64,000 bases of DNA from Photobacterium swingsii (GCF_024346715.1 NZ_AP024852.1:2790001-2854000), one strand, 5' to 3'; positions 47,301 to 55,516 are shown, numbered from the stretch's first letter. A program made the numbers and translations. Notes: a model not told the origin generated them from the letters alone.

Positions 47301-47525
47301 CATGCCTTCTACCCCATTGACCTGCTTTTCTATCACAGAGGCAACCGTGTCATTCACCACCTGAGCATTCGCACCACGGTAGTTGGTAAACACATTAACT
47401 GAAGGCGGTGCGACATCAGGATACTGACCAACAGGCATATTAATAATGCTGAGCACGCCCATTAAGGTCATGAGAATGGATAGCACTATGGCAAACTTGG
47501 GACGATCGATAAAAAACTTAACCAT
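44367..47525 (-). CDS. RND efflux permease with altered proton-relay residues
   Basis: This is a 1052-residue AcrB-like HAE-1 permease, of full length and without frame interruptions (first helix FAIVLSILMTLMGVLSIINMP; repeats FLPDEDQGAFFATVQLPEGAS and LTPALCVLLMH). In helix 4 the AcrB pair Asp407-Asp408 is Asp-Ala here (AIGVVVDAAIVVIEN; codons 46302-46304 and 46299-46301). In helix 10 the AcrB Lys940 position is Arg (MASRNAILIVEFAK; codon 44724-44726). The neighbouring Arg in KLRFRALLMT is kept. It lies 3 bp after its adaptor gene; no outer-membrane channel gene is present. Whether these changes are normal for a subfamily is not known to me. Confidence 0.92.
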   Translation of the reverse strand: MVKFFIDRPKFAIVLSILMTLMGVLSIINMPVGQYPDVAPPSVNVFTNYRGANAQVVNDTVASVIEKQVNGVEGMQYMRSNSSNDGSYSLDITFEVGFDADRAATLVQNRVNAAMPLLPDEVKRGGVFVEKVSPSMLMILTLQSPNGTHDGLTLSNYASSNVKERLARLSGVSKVDLLGEKEYAMRIWVKPDRLDALDITPSEVIAAVVDQNAVRAAGTVGAEPVVGNNAWQYTVNVRGRLAGEKEFGDIRLRTDADGTIIHLKDVADIELGANQYMADAYINNADSIGLAVYQDPSANAMEVARLVKDTMAEFEQSFPEDMTWATPYDSTLFIDVSLYNVYETLIIAVLLVTLVTYVFLQTWQATLIPAIAIPVSLIGTFAVMDMLGSTINTISLFGLVLAIGVVVDAAIVVIENVERLLHESDKPVRECVIEAMAEVTGPCVASAAVLLAVFGPTLAMPGMTGILYSEFGIAISISVVISTIVALTLTPALCVLLMHRGMKPPAFLQGFNRGFDRLTAGFSSTVSFLIRKLVVSAGIFALMIAGLAFLGKTLPSGFLPDEDQGAFFATVQLPEGASLQRTREEMNLLAAQIQQDPAVDLVMTVPGYDLLNSSTNSSVGMVVVSLKHWDQRKTAEQHQDAVLAKVQAAIDALPDGVGFAFSMPAIPALGMVNGFEVVLKDDAGKGPEALNRVLQETLAKASDKPEIAAAFSTFSVTTPNLYLDIDEERASLMGVDFGDIVNTINSHFGGVYINDYTLDSRNYQVMLQARADSRQSADDLSGLYVRSASGEAIRVSNLVNASIVYKPTSLLRYNVSGSAVINGVPAPGVTSGDAIKAMEAVLSELPHVYNFEWTGLTLEQNKAGNATIIAFSLALIFTYLFLVAQYESWLTPVSILLTVPSALIGIFAAVKLTGGDINLYTQIAMILLIGMASRNAILIVEFAKLLREERGYSVFDAALNAAKLRFRALLMTAFSFILGVAPLMIASSAGAQAQKAIGFASFGGMLTATIIGTLLVPVFFYVFQTLREKFHRQPSELVTESAVINTSTDNVK

Positions 47526-47528
47526 GAT

Positions 47529-48596
47529 TTAGCCCTCAATGTTGACGGCCATCCCAGGCGCAAGTTTTTGAACTCCTTCAACTATCACTAGCTCGTTCGC
47601 AGCAAGCCCTTTGGTGATCACCACTTGATCGCCTTCAAACGGCTTAGTTTCAACAGCACGACGCGCAACAATGCCCTCTTCCACCAAGTAAACAAACTGA
47701 CCAGCAGGATCTGCCGTTACACTTTTCTCTGGTAATAACGTCCCGTCAATACTGTTACGCAGGGTGAGCTTGGCGTATTGACCAGCAAAGACGGAATCAT
47801 CATTATCAAACAAAAAACCAACCTGTAAGCTGCCCGTTTTGCTATTTACTGTGTTGTCGACGTACTCCAGTCGACCTTGGTTGTCGTAGTAACGACCATC
47901 GACAAAATTAAGGTGCACGGAGTAGTCAATGTCGCTGTGACGGTAATCATCAACGGCCTTCAATACGGTTTCTTCGTCGATACTGACTTTGCTGTCATCC
48001 ACCACATTCACTAACAGCTCACCGTCTTGAACTAAATCCCCCACAGACCAATCTGTTTGCCCAATCCGCCCTGTAATGGGAGAGAAAATTTCAGTACGCG
48101 ATAAGATAATTTGAGCATGTTTAATTTCATGTTCAACCGCCGCCAGTTCAGCTTTGGTCAGTTTTAATTCTGTTTCATGGGATTCCAACTGCTGCTGACT
48201 GATGGCTTGCCCCATCTTTTTTGCCCGAGAATAGTTCTTTTGTGCCGACATAGATCGCGCCGCGATACGGGCCTTCTCTGCATCGAGTTTAAGCAAGGCC
48301 AGCTCGAACTCTTGACTATCAAGCCGAAAAAGCAAATCGCCTTTCTCCACTTCCTGCCCTGCGACAAAGTGTTTTTCAAGAATAGTTGCAGAGACTCGCG
48401 CTTTAAGATCAACCGACTCCATCGGCTCTAAATAACCTGGGTATGAGCGGTCTATATTGATATTTTCGATATAGGTTAATTGCGTTTTGACTGTAGGTTG
48501 AGGGATATCAGCCACGACAGCTTGCGCCAGTTGCTCTTGGCACCCCACAAGAATTAAAGGGAAAGTTAAAGGAAGTAGTACAGTGCGTATGTTCAT
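47529..48596 (-). CDS. RND efflux adaptor lipoprotein
   Basis: This is a 355-residue membrane fusion protein with lipobox LVGC (Cys19). YPGYLEPMESVDLKARVSATILEKHFVAGQEVEKGDLLFRLDSQEFELAL is the N-terminal lipoyl half (positions about 53-102), followed by a hairpin of about 50 residues and the second half (TEIFSPITGRIGQTDWSVGDLVQDGELL). It continues with barrel and membrane-proximal domains (AGQYAKLTLRN, LAANELVIVEGVQKLAPGMAVNIEG). It supplies the periplasmic link for the permease encoded 3 bp downstream. Confidence 0.92.
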   Translation of the reverse strand: MNIRTVLLPLTFPLILVGCQEQLAQAVVADIPQPTVKTQLTYIENINIDRSYPGYLEPMESVDLKARVSATILEKHFVAGQEVEKGDLLFRLDSQEFELALLKLDAEKARIAARSMSAQKNYSRAKKMGQAISQQQLESHETELKLTKAELAAVEHEIKHAQIILSRTEIFSPITGRIGQTDWSVGDLVQDGELLVNVVDDSKVSIDEETVLKAVDDYRHSDIDYSVHLNFVDGRYYDNQGRLEYVDNTVNSKTGSLQVGFLFDNDDSVFAGQYAKLTLRNSIDGTLLPEKSVTADPAGQFVYLVEEGIVARRAVETKPFEGDQVVITKGLAANELVIVEGVQKLAPGMAVNIEG

Positions 48597-48811
48597 ATTG
48601 CCACCTTAGTCATGGAAAAATGAGTTCATCACTGCCTTTATAAGTCACTGACTTTATTGGTTTTATGGGACTTCACTGCCACTACATTTGTTGCAGTACA
48701 AGGATGGACTCGTGGCGCATAGTAAGAAAGTGCCTGTAAGATGAGAAATAAGGACAGTTAAGGCTCACTTACAGCTCTCGCATAGCCAGTAAGTAAACCT
48801 CTGATAACCAT

Positions 48812-48846
48812 AAAAAAGGCTGAATCTCGTGAAAGATTCAGCCTTT
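48812..48846 (-). terminator. Terminator of the amino acid ABC operon
   Basis: AAAGGCTGAATCT/AGATTCAGCCTTT with a 6-nt loop; T6 on the minus strand, 22 bp beyond the last permease gene. Confidence 0.9.
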
Positions 48847-48867
48847 GGTGTATTGCCATACTTGTGA

Positions 48868-49545
48868 TCAACTCAGCGGTTTTAAATGGCGTAGCCAGCG
48901 CCCTTCTAATCGTCTAAAGCCCCAGATAATCACGAAGGTCAGTGCCATATAGCACAAGCCCGCAAACAAGAAGGATTCAAACGGTGCGTAATAACGCGAG
49001 TTAACAATACGAGCCGCCCCCGTCAGATCAACTATGGTTACAATTCCTGCCACCGCAGAGCCATGCACCATAAAGATCACTTCATTACTGTATGCTGGTA
49101 ACGCACGGCGCAGCGCACTGGGTAAAATTACCCGACGAAATGCTTGTAGCGTGCTCATGCCATACGCTTTTGCCGCTTCCACTTCACCCTGCGGAATACC
49201 ATTAATAGCACCACGGATAATCTCGGCTGTATAGGCGGCCGTATTCAGAACAAACGCCACCAGCGCACAAAACCATGCTTCCTGCCATAACGTCCCTTGC
49301 ACTTGAATAAGCTGACTTAGACCGTAATAAATTAAGTACAGCTGAATCAATAATGGGGTGCCACGAAAGAAATAGATAAAGCCCCAAGCAGGCAATGATA
49401 GCCAATAATGTTTGCTATTTCGTGCCACACCAATCGGAATCGCGACCACCAAGCCAACCACTAAGGCCACAGCCACCATCCATAAGGTGGTATAAAAGCC
49501 TTCGAGATAAATCGGCCAGCTTTCGGTAAGAATACTAAAGTCCAT
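48868..49545 (-). CDS. Basic amino acid ABC transporter permease (HisM/AotM-like)
   Basis: This is a 225-residue inner-membrane permease with the EAA loop EVEAAKAYGMSTLQAFRRVILPSALRRALP, and TLWMVAVALVVGLVVAIPIG and FFRGTPLLIQLYLIYYG at the N-terminal side, all typical of polar amino acid permeases. The ATG at 49543-49545 is chosen because GAGG lies 6 nt before it; a GTG one codon earlier would be too close. The stop of the preceding permease gene sits in the ribosome-binding region, so translation is likely coupled. Confidence 0.92.
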   Translation of the reverse strand: MDFSILTESWPIYLEGFYTTLWMVAVALVVGLVVAIPIGVARNSKHYWLSLPAWGFIYFFRGTPLLIQLYLIYYGLSQLIQVQGTLWQEAWFCALVAFVLNTAAYTAEIIRGAINGIPQGEVEAAKAYGMSTLQAFRRVILPSALRRALPAYSNEVIFMVHGSAVAGIVTIVDLTGAARIVNSRYYAPFESFLFAGLCYMALTFVIIWGFRRLEGRWLRHLKPLS

Positions 49546-49548
49546 CAC

Positions 49549-50289
49549 TTACCTCGTGTGTATGCTGAAACGACGCTCAGCCCACTTCAACGCTGAAGTC
49601 GATAAGGTCGTAAACAAAAGAAAGATAACGGCAACCGTCATGTAAAACGTGAAGGGCATCTGTGTCGTACCCGCAGCTAATGAACCTTTACGTACCATGT
49701 CATCAAGCCCGATGATTGAAACAAGTGCCGTGGTTTTTAATAACACTAACCAGTTGTTACCAAACCCAGGTAAAGCATGGCGGATCATTTGTGGGAAAAG
49801 AATACGTCGAAAAGCCAGCACGCCACTCATTCCATATGCCTTGGCAGCTTCGAGCTCACCTTTGTCTACCGCCATGATCGCACCTCGAAAGGTTTCAGCC
49901 ATGTAAGCGCCAAATATAAAACCTATCGTCAGGATACCTGCAACAAAAGGGCTAATTTCTATGTAATCAGGCAGATATTGTGCCCACTCGTGATTAGGAT
50001 CAGACGAGGTGAAATAATTGTTTAGCCATTCGTTGATGTTATAAAGACTGTCATTTAGCAGCATTTGGCCGCCAAAGAAAATCAACATCATCAAGACTAA
50101 ATCAGGGATCCCGCGGATCACTGTGGTGTACACAGTCGCAATCGCGCGTGCCCACCGATAAGGTGAAAGTTTAGCTAATGCCCCAAGCATCCCTAATATC
50201 GCCGCAAGCAGTAAAGACAATAGCGCCACCTGCAATGTGACCCATGCGCCTTCCACCAGTGACCATTCATAGCCTTTTAAATCTAACAA
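49549..50289 (-). CDS. Basic amino acid ABC transporter permease (HisQ/AotQ-like), TTG start
   Basis: This is a 246-residue permease with GAWVTLQVALLSLLLAAILGMLGA, VIRGIPDLVLMMLIFFGGQ and the EAA loop GELEAAKAYGMSGVLAFRRILFPQMIRHALPG. It pairs with the HisM-like permease. The start appears to be TTG (50287-50289), since AAAGGAG lies 7 nt upstream and no ATG or GTG is near; the TTG may keep expression low. A 183-bp spacer with several hairpins separates it from the binding-protein gene. Confidence 0.92.
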   Translation of the reverse strand: MLDLKGYEWSLVEGAWVTLQVALLSLLLAAILGMLGALAKLSPYRWARAIATVYTTVIRGIPDLVLMMLIFFGGQMLLNDSLYNINEWLNNYFTSSDPNHEWAQYLPDYIEISPFVAGILTIGFIFGAYMAETFRGAIMAVDKGELEAAKAYGMSGVLAFRRILFPQMIRHALPGFGNNWLVLLKTTALVSIIGLDDMVRKGSLAAGTTQMPFTFYMTVAVIFLLFTTLSTSALKWAERRFSIHTR

Positions 50290-50333
50290 TTGGGTACTCC
50301 TTTACACACCAAAAGCAGTGTTAAAACACCAAG

Positions 50334-50445
50334 GAAAGTGAGACACACTTTCAGCCTCGATGCTGTTAATCATCAACAGCTAAAATCATTCCGAGCATGC
50401 TGAAAGCGAGAGTGAGAGTGATAAGGCATAATCAGCTTATGCCTT
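50334..50445 (-). repeat. Intercistronic stem-loops between binding protein and permease genes
   Basis: Three perfect stems: GAAAGTG/CACTTTC (50334-50352), GCTGTT/AACAGC (50362-50380) and AAGGCATAA/TTATGCCTT (50423-50445). CTTTCAGC (50348-50355) can also pair with GCTGAAAG (50399-50406), which excludes the first stem. No T-run follows on the minus strand, so RNA protection or partial attenuation is likelier than full termination. Confidence 0.65.
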
Positions 50446-50472
50446 ACCGATTGTTAACGCTGGATAACGATG

Positions 50473-51246
50473 TTATTGACCATAAACATCGTAAGCGAAG
50501 TATTTCGCAGCAATTTCTTGGTAAATGCCTTTTTCACGTAGCGATAGAATCGCAGCATCCAGTTTTTTGGTGAGATCTTTGTCTTGCTTACGTAATGCGA
50601 TACCAAATCCATCCCCGAACCACTTAGGATCAGTCAATGACGGGCCAATAAATTCGTAACCATCGCCACCGTCTTTGTGCAGTAGACCTTCTTCCAGTGC
50701 CGATGCATCACCTAACACAGTCGCAATTCGGCCTGCTTTTAAATCAAGGTACGCATCATCAAATGAACCATAACGAACGATTTCAACCGAGCTAAAGTTA
50801 TCTGTCAGGTATTTATCATGGGTTGTCGCACGTTGCACACCAACTTTAACCCCCTTCAAGCCCGCTTCAGTAAAATCAATTTCAGTGCCTTTTTTCGCGA
50901 CAAATTTGTTAGGGATCAGGGCATATTTACCCGTGAAGTCGATCTTCTTTTTACGCTCTTCAGTGATAGACATAGCAGCAATAATGGCGTCGTATTTACG
51001 AGCAAGTAGCGATGGAATAATGCCATCCCAATCTTGCGCGACGATCTTACATTTTGCTTTCAGTTCTTTACACAGCGCATTGGCCATGTCGACATCAAAA
51101 CCTTTTAGTTCGCCATTTGGCTCAGTCCAGCTAAATGGAGGGTAAGCCCCTTCAATACCAAAGCGAATTTGTTTCCACTCTTTCGCCTGAACCGCTGTAG
51201 TGCCTAATGCAGATACTAATGCTGCAGCTAAAATCCATTTTTTCAT
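50473..51246 (-). CDS. Periplasmic basic amino acid-binding protein (HisJ/ArgT/AotJ-like)
   Basis: This is a 257-residue SBP family 3 protein with a signal peptide ending VQA-K (residue 22). IRFGIEGAYPPFSWTEPNGELKGFDVDMANAL, the cysteine pair in CKELKAKC, IIAAMSITEERKKKIDFTGKY and the C-terminal KYFAYDVYGQ are those of the lysine/arginine/ornithine/histidine-binding group. It captures the ligand in the periplasm and hands it to the two permeases. It is the second gene of the operon; extra copies relative to the permeases are expected from the hairpins downstream. Confidence 0.93.
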   Translation of the reverse strand: MKKWILAAALVSALGTTAVQAKEWKQIRFGIEGAYPPFSWTEPNGELKGFDVDMANALCKELKAKCKIVAQDWDGIIPSLLARKYDAIIAAMSITEERKKKIDFTGKYALIPNKFVAKKGTEIDFTEAGLKGVKVGVQRATTHDKYLTDNFSSVEIVRYGSFDDAYLDLKAGRIATVLGDASALEEGLLHKDGGDGYEFIGPSLTDPKWFGDGFGIALRKQDKDLTKKLDAAILSLREKGIYQEIAAKYFAYDVYGQ

Positions 51247-51351
51247 TGTCTATCTCCTGTTGTGTTTACCTTGTAAAGCCTCTATGCCCCAAATACTGTG
51301 CTCTACAAAGTGAAAACGGCTACACGCCCTCGGTGTCTGACACCGTTTTTA

Positions 51352-52122
51352 TTAATATATCGATGATATAAATTGTTGAAGTCGTTCTGACTCTGGATTC
51401 GTGAATAGTTTTTCAGGGTGCCCTTGTTCTTCCACCAAACCTTGGTGAAGAAACATCACTTGATTCGATACGTCACGCGCAAAGGCCATTTCATGAGTAA
51501 CCACTAACATGGTGCGCCCTTCTTGTGCTAAATCTTGCATGACTCCCAGCACTTCTCCGACTAATTCAGGGTCAAGTGCAGATGTTGGTTCATCGAATAA
51601 CATGACTTCAGGATCAACCGCTAACGCACGTGCAATCGCCGCACGTTGCTGCTGCCCACCAGAAAGGTGACCAGGGTAATAATGACGACGTTCATACAAA
51701 CCCACTTTCTTTAATAATGCTTCGCCCTTTTCGATCGCTTCAGCTTTCGGGACACCAAGCACATGAATGGGCGCTTCAATGACATTGCCTAGCACTGTCA
51801 TATGCGACCACAGGTTAAAGCCTTGGAACACCATGGCTAAACGGGAACGAATACGCTGAACTTGCTTTTCATCAGTAGGAAGGAATTCACCACGGCGATT
51901 AGTGGACATTTTAATTTGTTCGCCATTTACCCAAATCTCGCCTTGAGTTGGTGTTTCAAGTAGATTGATACAACGCAGGAAAGTACTCTTTCCAGAGCCA
52001 GATGAACCAATAATAGACACCACATCGCCAGCTTGCGCAGTCAGTGATATCCCTTTTAAGACTTCATTTTGACCAAATGACTTGTGTAATTCTTTGACCT
52101 CAAGCGCTACTGCATCCGTCAT
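51352..52122 (-). CDS. Basic amino acid ABC transporter ATP-binding protein (HisP/AotP-like)
   Basis: This is a 256-residue ABC ATPase with Walker A GSSGSGKST (39-47), signature LSGGQQQR, Walker B VMLFDEPTSALDP and the switch histidine in LVVTHEMAFARDV. The NLWSHMTVLGNVIEAPIHVLG segment and the loop before the Q-loop (STNRRGEFLPTDEKQVQRIRSRLAMVFQ, residues about 82-109) are of the HisP type. It is the first gene of the operon; AAAGGAG lies 9 nt upstream of the ATG. Two ArgR-type boxes lie 138-176 bp upstream of it. Confidence 0.94.
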   Translation of the reverse strand: MTDAVALEVKELHKSFGQNEVLKGISLTAQAGDVVSIIGSSGSGKSTFLRCINLLETPTQGEIWVNGEQIKMSTNRRGEFLPTDEKQVQRIRSRLAMVFQGFNLWSHMTVLGNVIEAPIHVLGVPKAEAIEKGEALLKKVGLYERRHYYPGHLSGGQQQRAAIARALAVDPEVMLFDEPTSALDPELVGEVLGVMQDLAQEGRTMLVVTHEMAFARDVSNQVMFLHQGLVEEQGHPEKLFTNPESERLQQFISSIY

Positions 52123-52259
52123 GCGCTCTTACTCCTTTAAATTCCATCAAAAGGAAATTTGCTCGTAATTACTAACAAAATCTTTTGCTATTTTGTTAAT
52201 GCTTTATCGACGGTATCACCGAGAAGCATATTTGGCAACATTTTGTTAACCAAATCAAA

Positions 52260-52298
52260 AGCGAATAGTAGTTCAATATATATGAATATAAAAACAAC
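52260..52298. promoter_or_regulatory. Tandem ARG boxes (ArgR operator)
   Basis: Two 18-bp sites separated by exactly 3 bp: AGCGAATAGTAGTTCAAT (52260-52277) and TATGAATATAAAAACAAC (52281-52298). They resemble the consensus WNTGAATWWWWATTCANW, with the left halves best conserved. The 3-bp spacing is the classic arrangement for an ArgR hexamer. They lie upstream of the basic amino acid transport operon, in the spacer shared with the divergent binding-protein gene. Confidence 0.7.
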
Positions 52299-52403
52299 TT
52301 TCTATGCAAACGGGTTAGTTGCTAATCGGTCAATCTTACGGTAGCTTATCTTGCTCGAATCATCTGTTTTGTCTTGTTCCTCGTAGTTTCGGATGAAAAT
52401 ATA

Positions 52404-54110
52404 ATGCAACGCTCTTTTATCTCTTTGTGGCACAGCTTTTCCTTTCTTTTTTTCGCTACTTTCCTTTTGCCAGCCTCCGTTCACGCCACTTCCCCTTCAG
52501 TACCGACTTCAAAACAGGCGTCATCACCTACCGTACTGACTGTTGTCCCTGAGTATCGTGATCGTATTACACGTAATTTTAACCCTTTCACACTGCTGAG
52601 CATGCCAACAACGCATGAATTCATCTTTGAACCGCTGATCATCTTCAACTCGCTACAAAATAATAAGCCAGAATACCGACTTGCGACTGGCTATAGCCTC
52701 AGCCGTGATCTCACTCGAATTCAATTTACACTACGGCGTGGGGTGCTTTGGTCAGATGGAAAACCATTCACTGCCGAGGATGTGCTTTACTCGTTTAATT
52801 TGATCCAAAAGTATCCAGAACTTGATTCACACGCGATCCGTACCCAACTGAAGTCAATTCAGAAGTTGTCTGATTATGAAATAGAGATCGAATTAAAGCA
52901 GGCCAATGCATTAGCTGCGCATCAGCTCGTGTTATTACCCATAGTGCCAAAACATCAGTGGAAAAACGTAAAAGACCCTGTGAAATATACCAACCCGACA
53001 CCAATAGGTACTGGCCCATTTACCACCATTACATCCATGGATGAAAGCCACTATCAGCAGTGCACAAACCCCAATTATTGGCAAGCAAGTGAAGTCCATA
53101 TTGATTGCTTACGCTACCCTTTGGTACAAAACAACGATGACTTTATTGCTCGAATTGTAACGGGTGAGTTTGATTGGACGGGATCATTTATTCCCGATAT
53201 TGAACGCCACTATGCGTCTTACTCCGAAGATTTTCATTACTGGCTCCCGCCAGCGAGTACGATTAGCCTGATCTTCAATTACAAAGTCGCAGACAATGAA
53301 TTACGCCAAATCATAGAGAAGGTCGATTTTCGACGTGCAATTTCTATGGTTTTCCAACGTCAACTTTTAATTGATATCGCCGCGTTTGGCCAAGGTGTGC
53401 CATCCGAATTTGCTTCAGGCATGAGCCAACGATTTACACCATGGGCTGATACAGCGATCACTGAAAAGTACCGCCCTTTCATGACATTCAACCCAAAACG
53501 GGCCAATACAATACTGGATGAGCTCCAGCTAGAAGATAAAAATGACGATGGCTGGCGTGACTTACCATCAGGCAAACCCCTGACATTATCGGTACTAACC
53601 CCATCGGGTTGGACGGATTTTAATACCACTGCCATGTTACTGGCAGAAATGTTAGAAAACGTTGGGATCCGCACGACCCATATTCAAACAGGCTTTGAAG
53701 AATTTGCTGAACGCTTATCCTACGGGGATTATGTCACGGCTCTCACTAACTACCCGCAAGGACTCACCCCGTATAAATACTTTAACTCAGGATTTAACAG
53801 TGCTTATCAAGCACCACAGTACCCAAGGTACGCGAAGCACTTCTATAAAGATCCTGACATAGACCAACTACTGGCCTCATTTCCTACCGCTTCTACAGTG
53901 AGCCAACGCGCGAGTATTATTAATCAACTCAACGAGACCATCGCCAGCAAGCAAATCACAGTACCTCTCTTTAATACCGTGCAGTTTTACCAATACAATA
54001 CTCAGCGCTTTACCGGTTGGTTTAACGAGCGTAATCCAGTGGCAAGTCCCCTGATCTGGCCTCAAGCACCTGAGCGTTTATTGCACCTTTTAGCATTAAG
54101 ACCTAAGTAG
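52404..54110 (+). CDS. Orphan extracellular solute-binding protein family 5 (peptide type)
   Basis: This is a 568-residue SBP_bac_5 protein. A signal peptide ends SVHA-T (about residue 28); EPLIIFNSLQNNKPEYRLATGYSLS, FTLRRGVLWSDGKPFTAEDVLYSFNLI, IGTGPFTTI and RRAISM-like FRRAISMVFQRQLL are family marks. The start is taken at the ATG 52404 (GGATGA 8 nt upstream), because the frame before it gives no signal peptide. No permease or ATPase genes accompany it; it ends in a strong terminator. It may feed a transporter encoded elsewhere. It is divergent from the basic amino acid operon. Confidence 0.87.
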   Translation: MQRSFISLWHSFSFLFFATFLLPASVHATSPSVPTSKQASSPTVLTVVPEYRDRITRNFNPFTLLSMPTTHEFIFEPLIIFNSLQNNKPEYRLATGYSLSRDLTRIQFTLRRGVLWSDGKPFTAEDVLYSFNLIQKYPELDSHAIRTQLKSIQKLSDYEIEIELKQANALAAHQLVLLPIVPKHQWKNVKDPVKYTNPTPIGTGPFTTITSMDESHYQQCTNPNYWQASEVHIDCLRYPLVQNNDDFIARIVTGEFDWTGSFIPDIERHYASYSEDFHYWLPPASTISLIFNYKVADNELRQIIEKVDFRRAISMVFQRQLLIDIAAFGQGVPSEFASGMSQRFTPWADTAITEKYRPFMTFNPKRANTILDELQLEDKNDDGWRDLPSGKPLTLSVLTPSGWTDFNTTAMLLAEMLENVGIRTTHIQTGFEEFAERLSYGDYVTALTNYPQGLTPYKYFNSGFNSAYQAPQYPRYAKHFYKDPDIDQLLASFPTASTVSQRASIINQLNETIASKQITVPLFNTVQFYQYNTQRFTGWFNERNPVASPLIWPQAPERLLHLLALRPK

Positions 54111-54202
54111 CGATTATCAATATGGAAGCATCACAATAGCCAAATCAAATAGCGGCTTGGATGTTAGAAATCATTGGTGGGATTGCTATAAATAGCAGGC
54201 AT

Positions 54203-54232
54203 AAAAAAACGATGGCCGTGCCATCGTTTTTT
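54203..54232. terminator. Bidirectional terminator between the solute-binding protein gene and flgP
   Basis: AAAACGATGGC/GCCATCGTTTT with a 3-nt loop, A-run on the left and T-run on the right, between convergent genes. Confidence 0.92.
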
Positions 54233-54265
54233 GTACCACTTGCAAGTAAGCTCAACGTATCAGCG

Positions 54266-54691
54266 TTAGAACATTGTCTCTTGGTTTGACGGAACATGGA
54301 AAACCTCACCATGGTCTTTCATTCTTTCCATGGTTTTAAGATCAACTTCCATCTCAGTGACATAGCTATCACCAACCGGATAACTACGGATCACACGTGC
54401 ACCTCGAATAATACCGTCCACGGCACCATCTGTGTTTTCAACACCTAACTGTTGATCTTCCATGCCAGCACGGGCACTGATCCGCATACCATATACTTGT
54501 TCTGTTAACTCTCGGTATGCATCAATCTTTGATGCTCGCATCGCACGGACTTGTTTTTCTTCTAGCGTACGACCTCGTTGCTCACTGATCGATGCATAAC
54601 CAACAGCAGTGATCACATCATTATTACGAATTTCAACAAGCGGCTGACACCCAACAAGTAGCAATAAAATTGCAGCCATCCAGATACGCAT
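54266..54691 (-). CDS. flgP: Flagellar outer-membrane lipoprotein FlgP
   Basis: This is a 141-residue LPP20-family lipoprotein (lipobox LVGC, Cys15). VGYASISEQRGRTLEEKQVRAMRASKIDAYRELTEQVYGM is the family core (positions about 30-69). In Vibrio it forms part of the basal disk (H-ring-associated) of the polar flagellum and is needed for motility. It follows flgO by 8 bp. Confidence 0.93.
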   Translation of the reverse strand: MRIWMAAILLLLVGCQPLVEIRNNDVITAVGYASISEQRGRTLEEKQVRAMRASKIDAYRELTEQVYGMRISARAGMEDQQLGVENTDGAVDGIIRGARVIRSYPVGDSYVTEMEVDLKTMERMKDHGEVFHVPSNQETMF

Positions 54692-54699
54692 AGTTTCTC

Positions 54700-55335
54700 C
54701 TAGGGTTTCAGTACCACGTTACCGCGGTCAAATTCGTTAACTTCAGAACGAATAATAACACCATTACGCATGCGCATCTTATTCAAGGTATCTAAGTCAC
54801 GGCCTAAACGGTCAGCAGGTAAGAAGCCCTGCGCAGAAGCAATAACAACGCGTGAACGCATACCAATAATACGTGCATTCACTAACACACCGCCGCCTTG
54901 GCGCAGCATGGTTCCTGTTAACACATAATCGACTGGTTGCTCTGAAGCTAGCTCGCGCCAGTTACGGCTGATAGTAAAGTCGCCATCTTTGGTGACTTTA
55001 ATTGCGCCCGTCGCTTTATAATCAACAACAGTAAAGCCTCGCTGCTGCATCTGGTACATAAAGCCTTCAGTCACTGTGTTTCCTAGCCAATTGGTTTCAT
55101 CCATCTGCTGAAGATCAACAAAAGACGTGACCGCTAGCGGTGTTTTCGCCGTTAAGTACTGATTAGACTCGACCAGTTGCACTGTCATCCCTTCAATGAA
55201 GAAATCAATGGTATGGCGAGGCGTCTTCTTTAACAGGAACTCATTGCCCGTGTATGGTTCTTTACCATTATAAATCGGCGAGTATGAGCATGATGCCGTC
55301 AACAACGACAGCAACACGACTATCCACTTTTTCAT
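54700..55335 (-). CDS. flgO: Flagellar outer-membrane protein FlgO
   Basis: This is a 211-residue lipoprotein (lipobox TASC, Cys16). VTSFVDLQQMDETNWLGNTVTEGFMYQMQQRGFTVVDYK and DYVLTGTMLRQGGGVLVNARIIG are conserved FlgO family parts. It acts with FlgP and FlgT at the outer-membrane base of the sheathed or polar flagellum. The ATG at 55333-55335 gives a proper lipoprotein signal; GGAG lies 9 nt upstream. An ATG seven codons earlier is unlikely. Confidence 0.92.
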   Translation of the reverse strand: MKKWIVVLLSLLTASCSYSPIYNGKEPYTGNEFLLKKTPRHTIDFFIEGMTVQLVESNQYLTAKTPLAVTSFVDLQQMDETNWLGNTVTEGFMYQMQQRGFTVVDYKATGAIKVTKDGDFTISRNWRELASEQPVDYVLTGTMLRQGGGVLVNARIIGMRSRVVIASAQGFLPADRLGRDLDTLNKMRMRNGVIIRSEVNEFDRGNVVLKP

Positions 55336-55419
55336 TCTATCCCGCTCCGGATGCAAAAAGACCTATAGCCTGTTATCGTTCAAAAAAAGTAAAACTTTAT
55401 AGCGAGCTGCTTTATATTC

Positions 55420-55435
55420 AGGAATACTCTTTGCA
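55420..55435 (+). promoter_or_regulatory. Possible sigma-54 promoter for flgT
   Basis: AGGAATACTCTTTGCA has the invariant GG-N10-GC spacing and a perfect TTTGCA -12 part, but a poor -24 half. It lies 112 bp before flgT. Confidence 0.45.
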
Positions 55436-55516
55436 TACTCCCGTTTGTAATCCACTCTGAATGAATCACAACCGTTTTTCTTCAGCTTGATACTATATAG
55501 TAAGTTCAACTACCCA

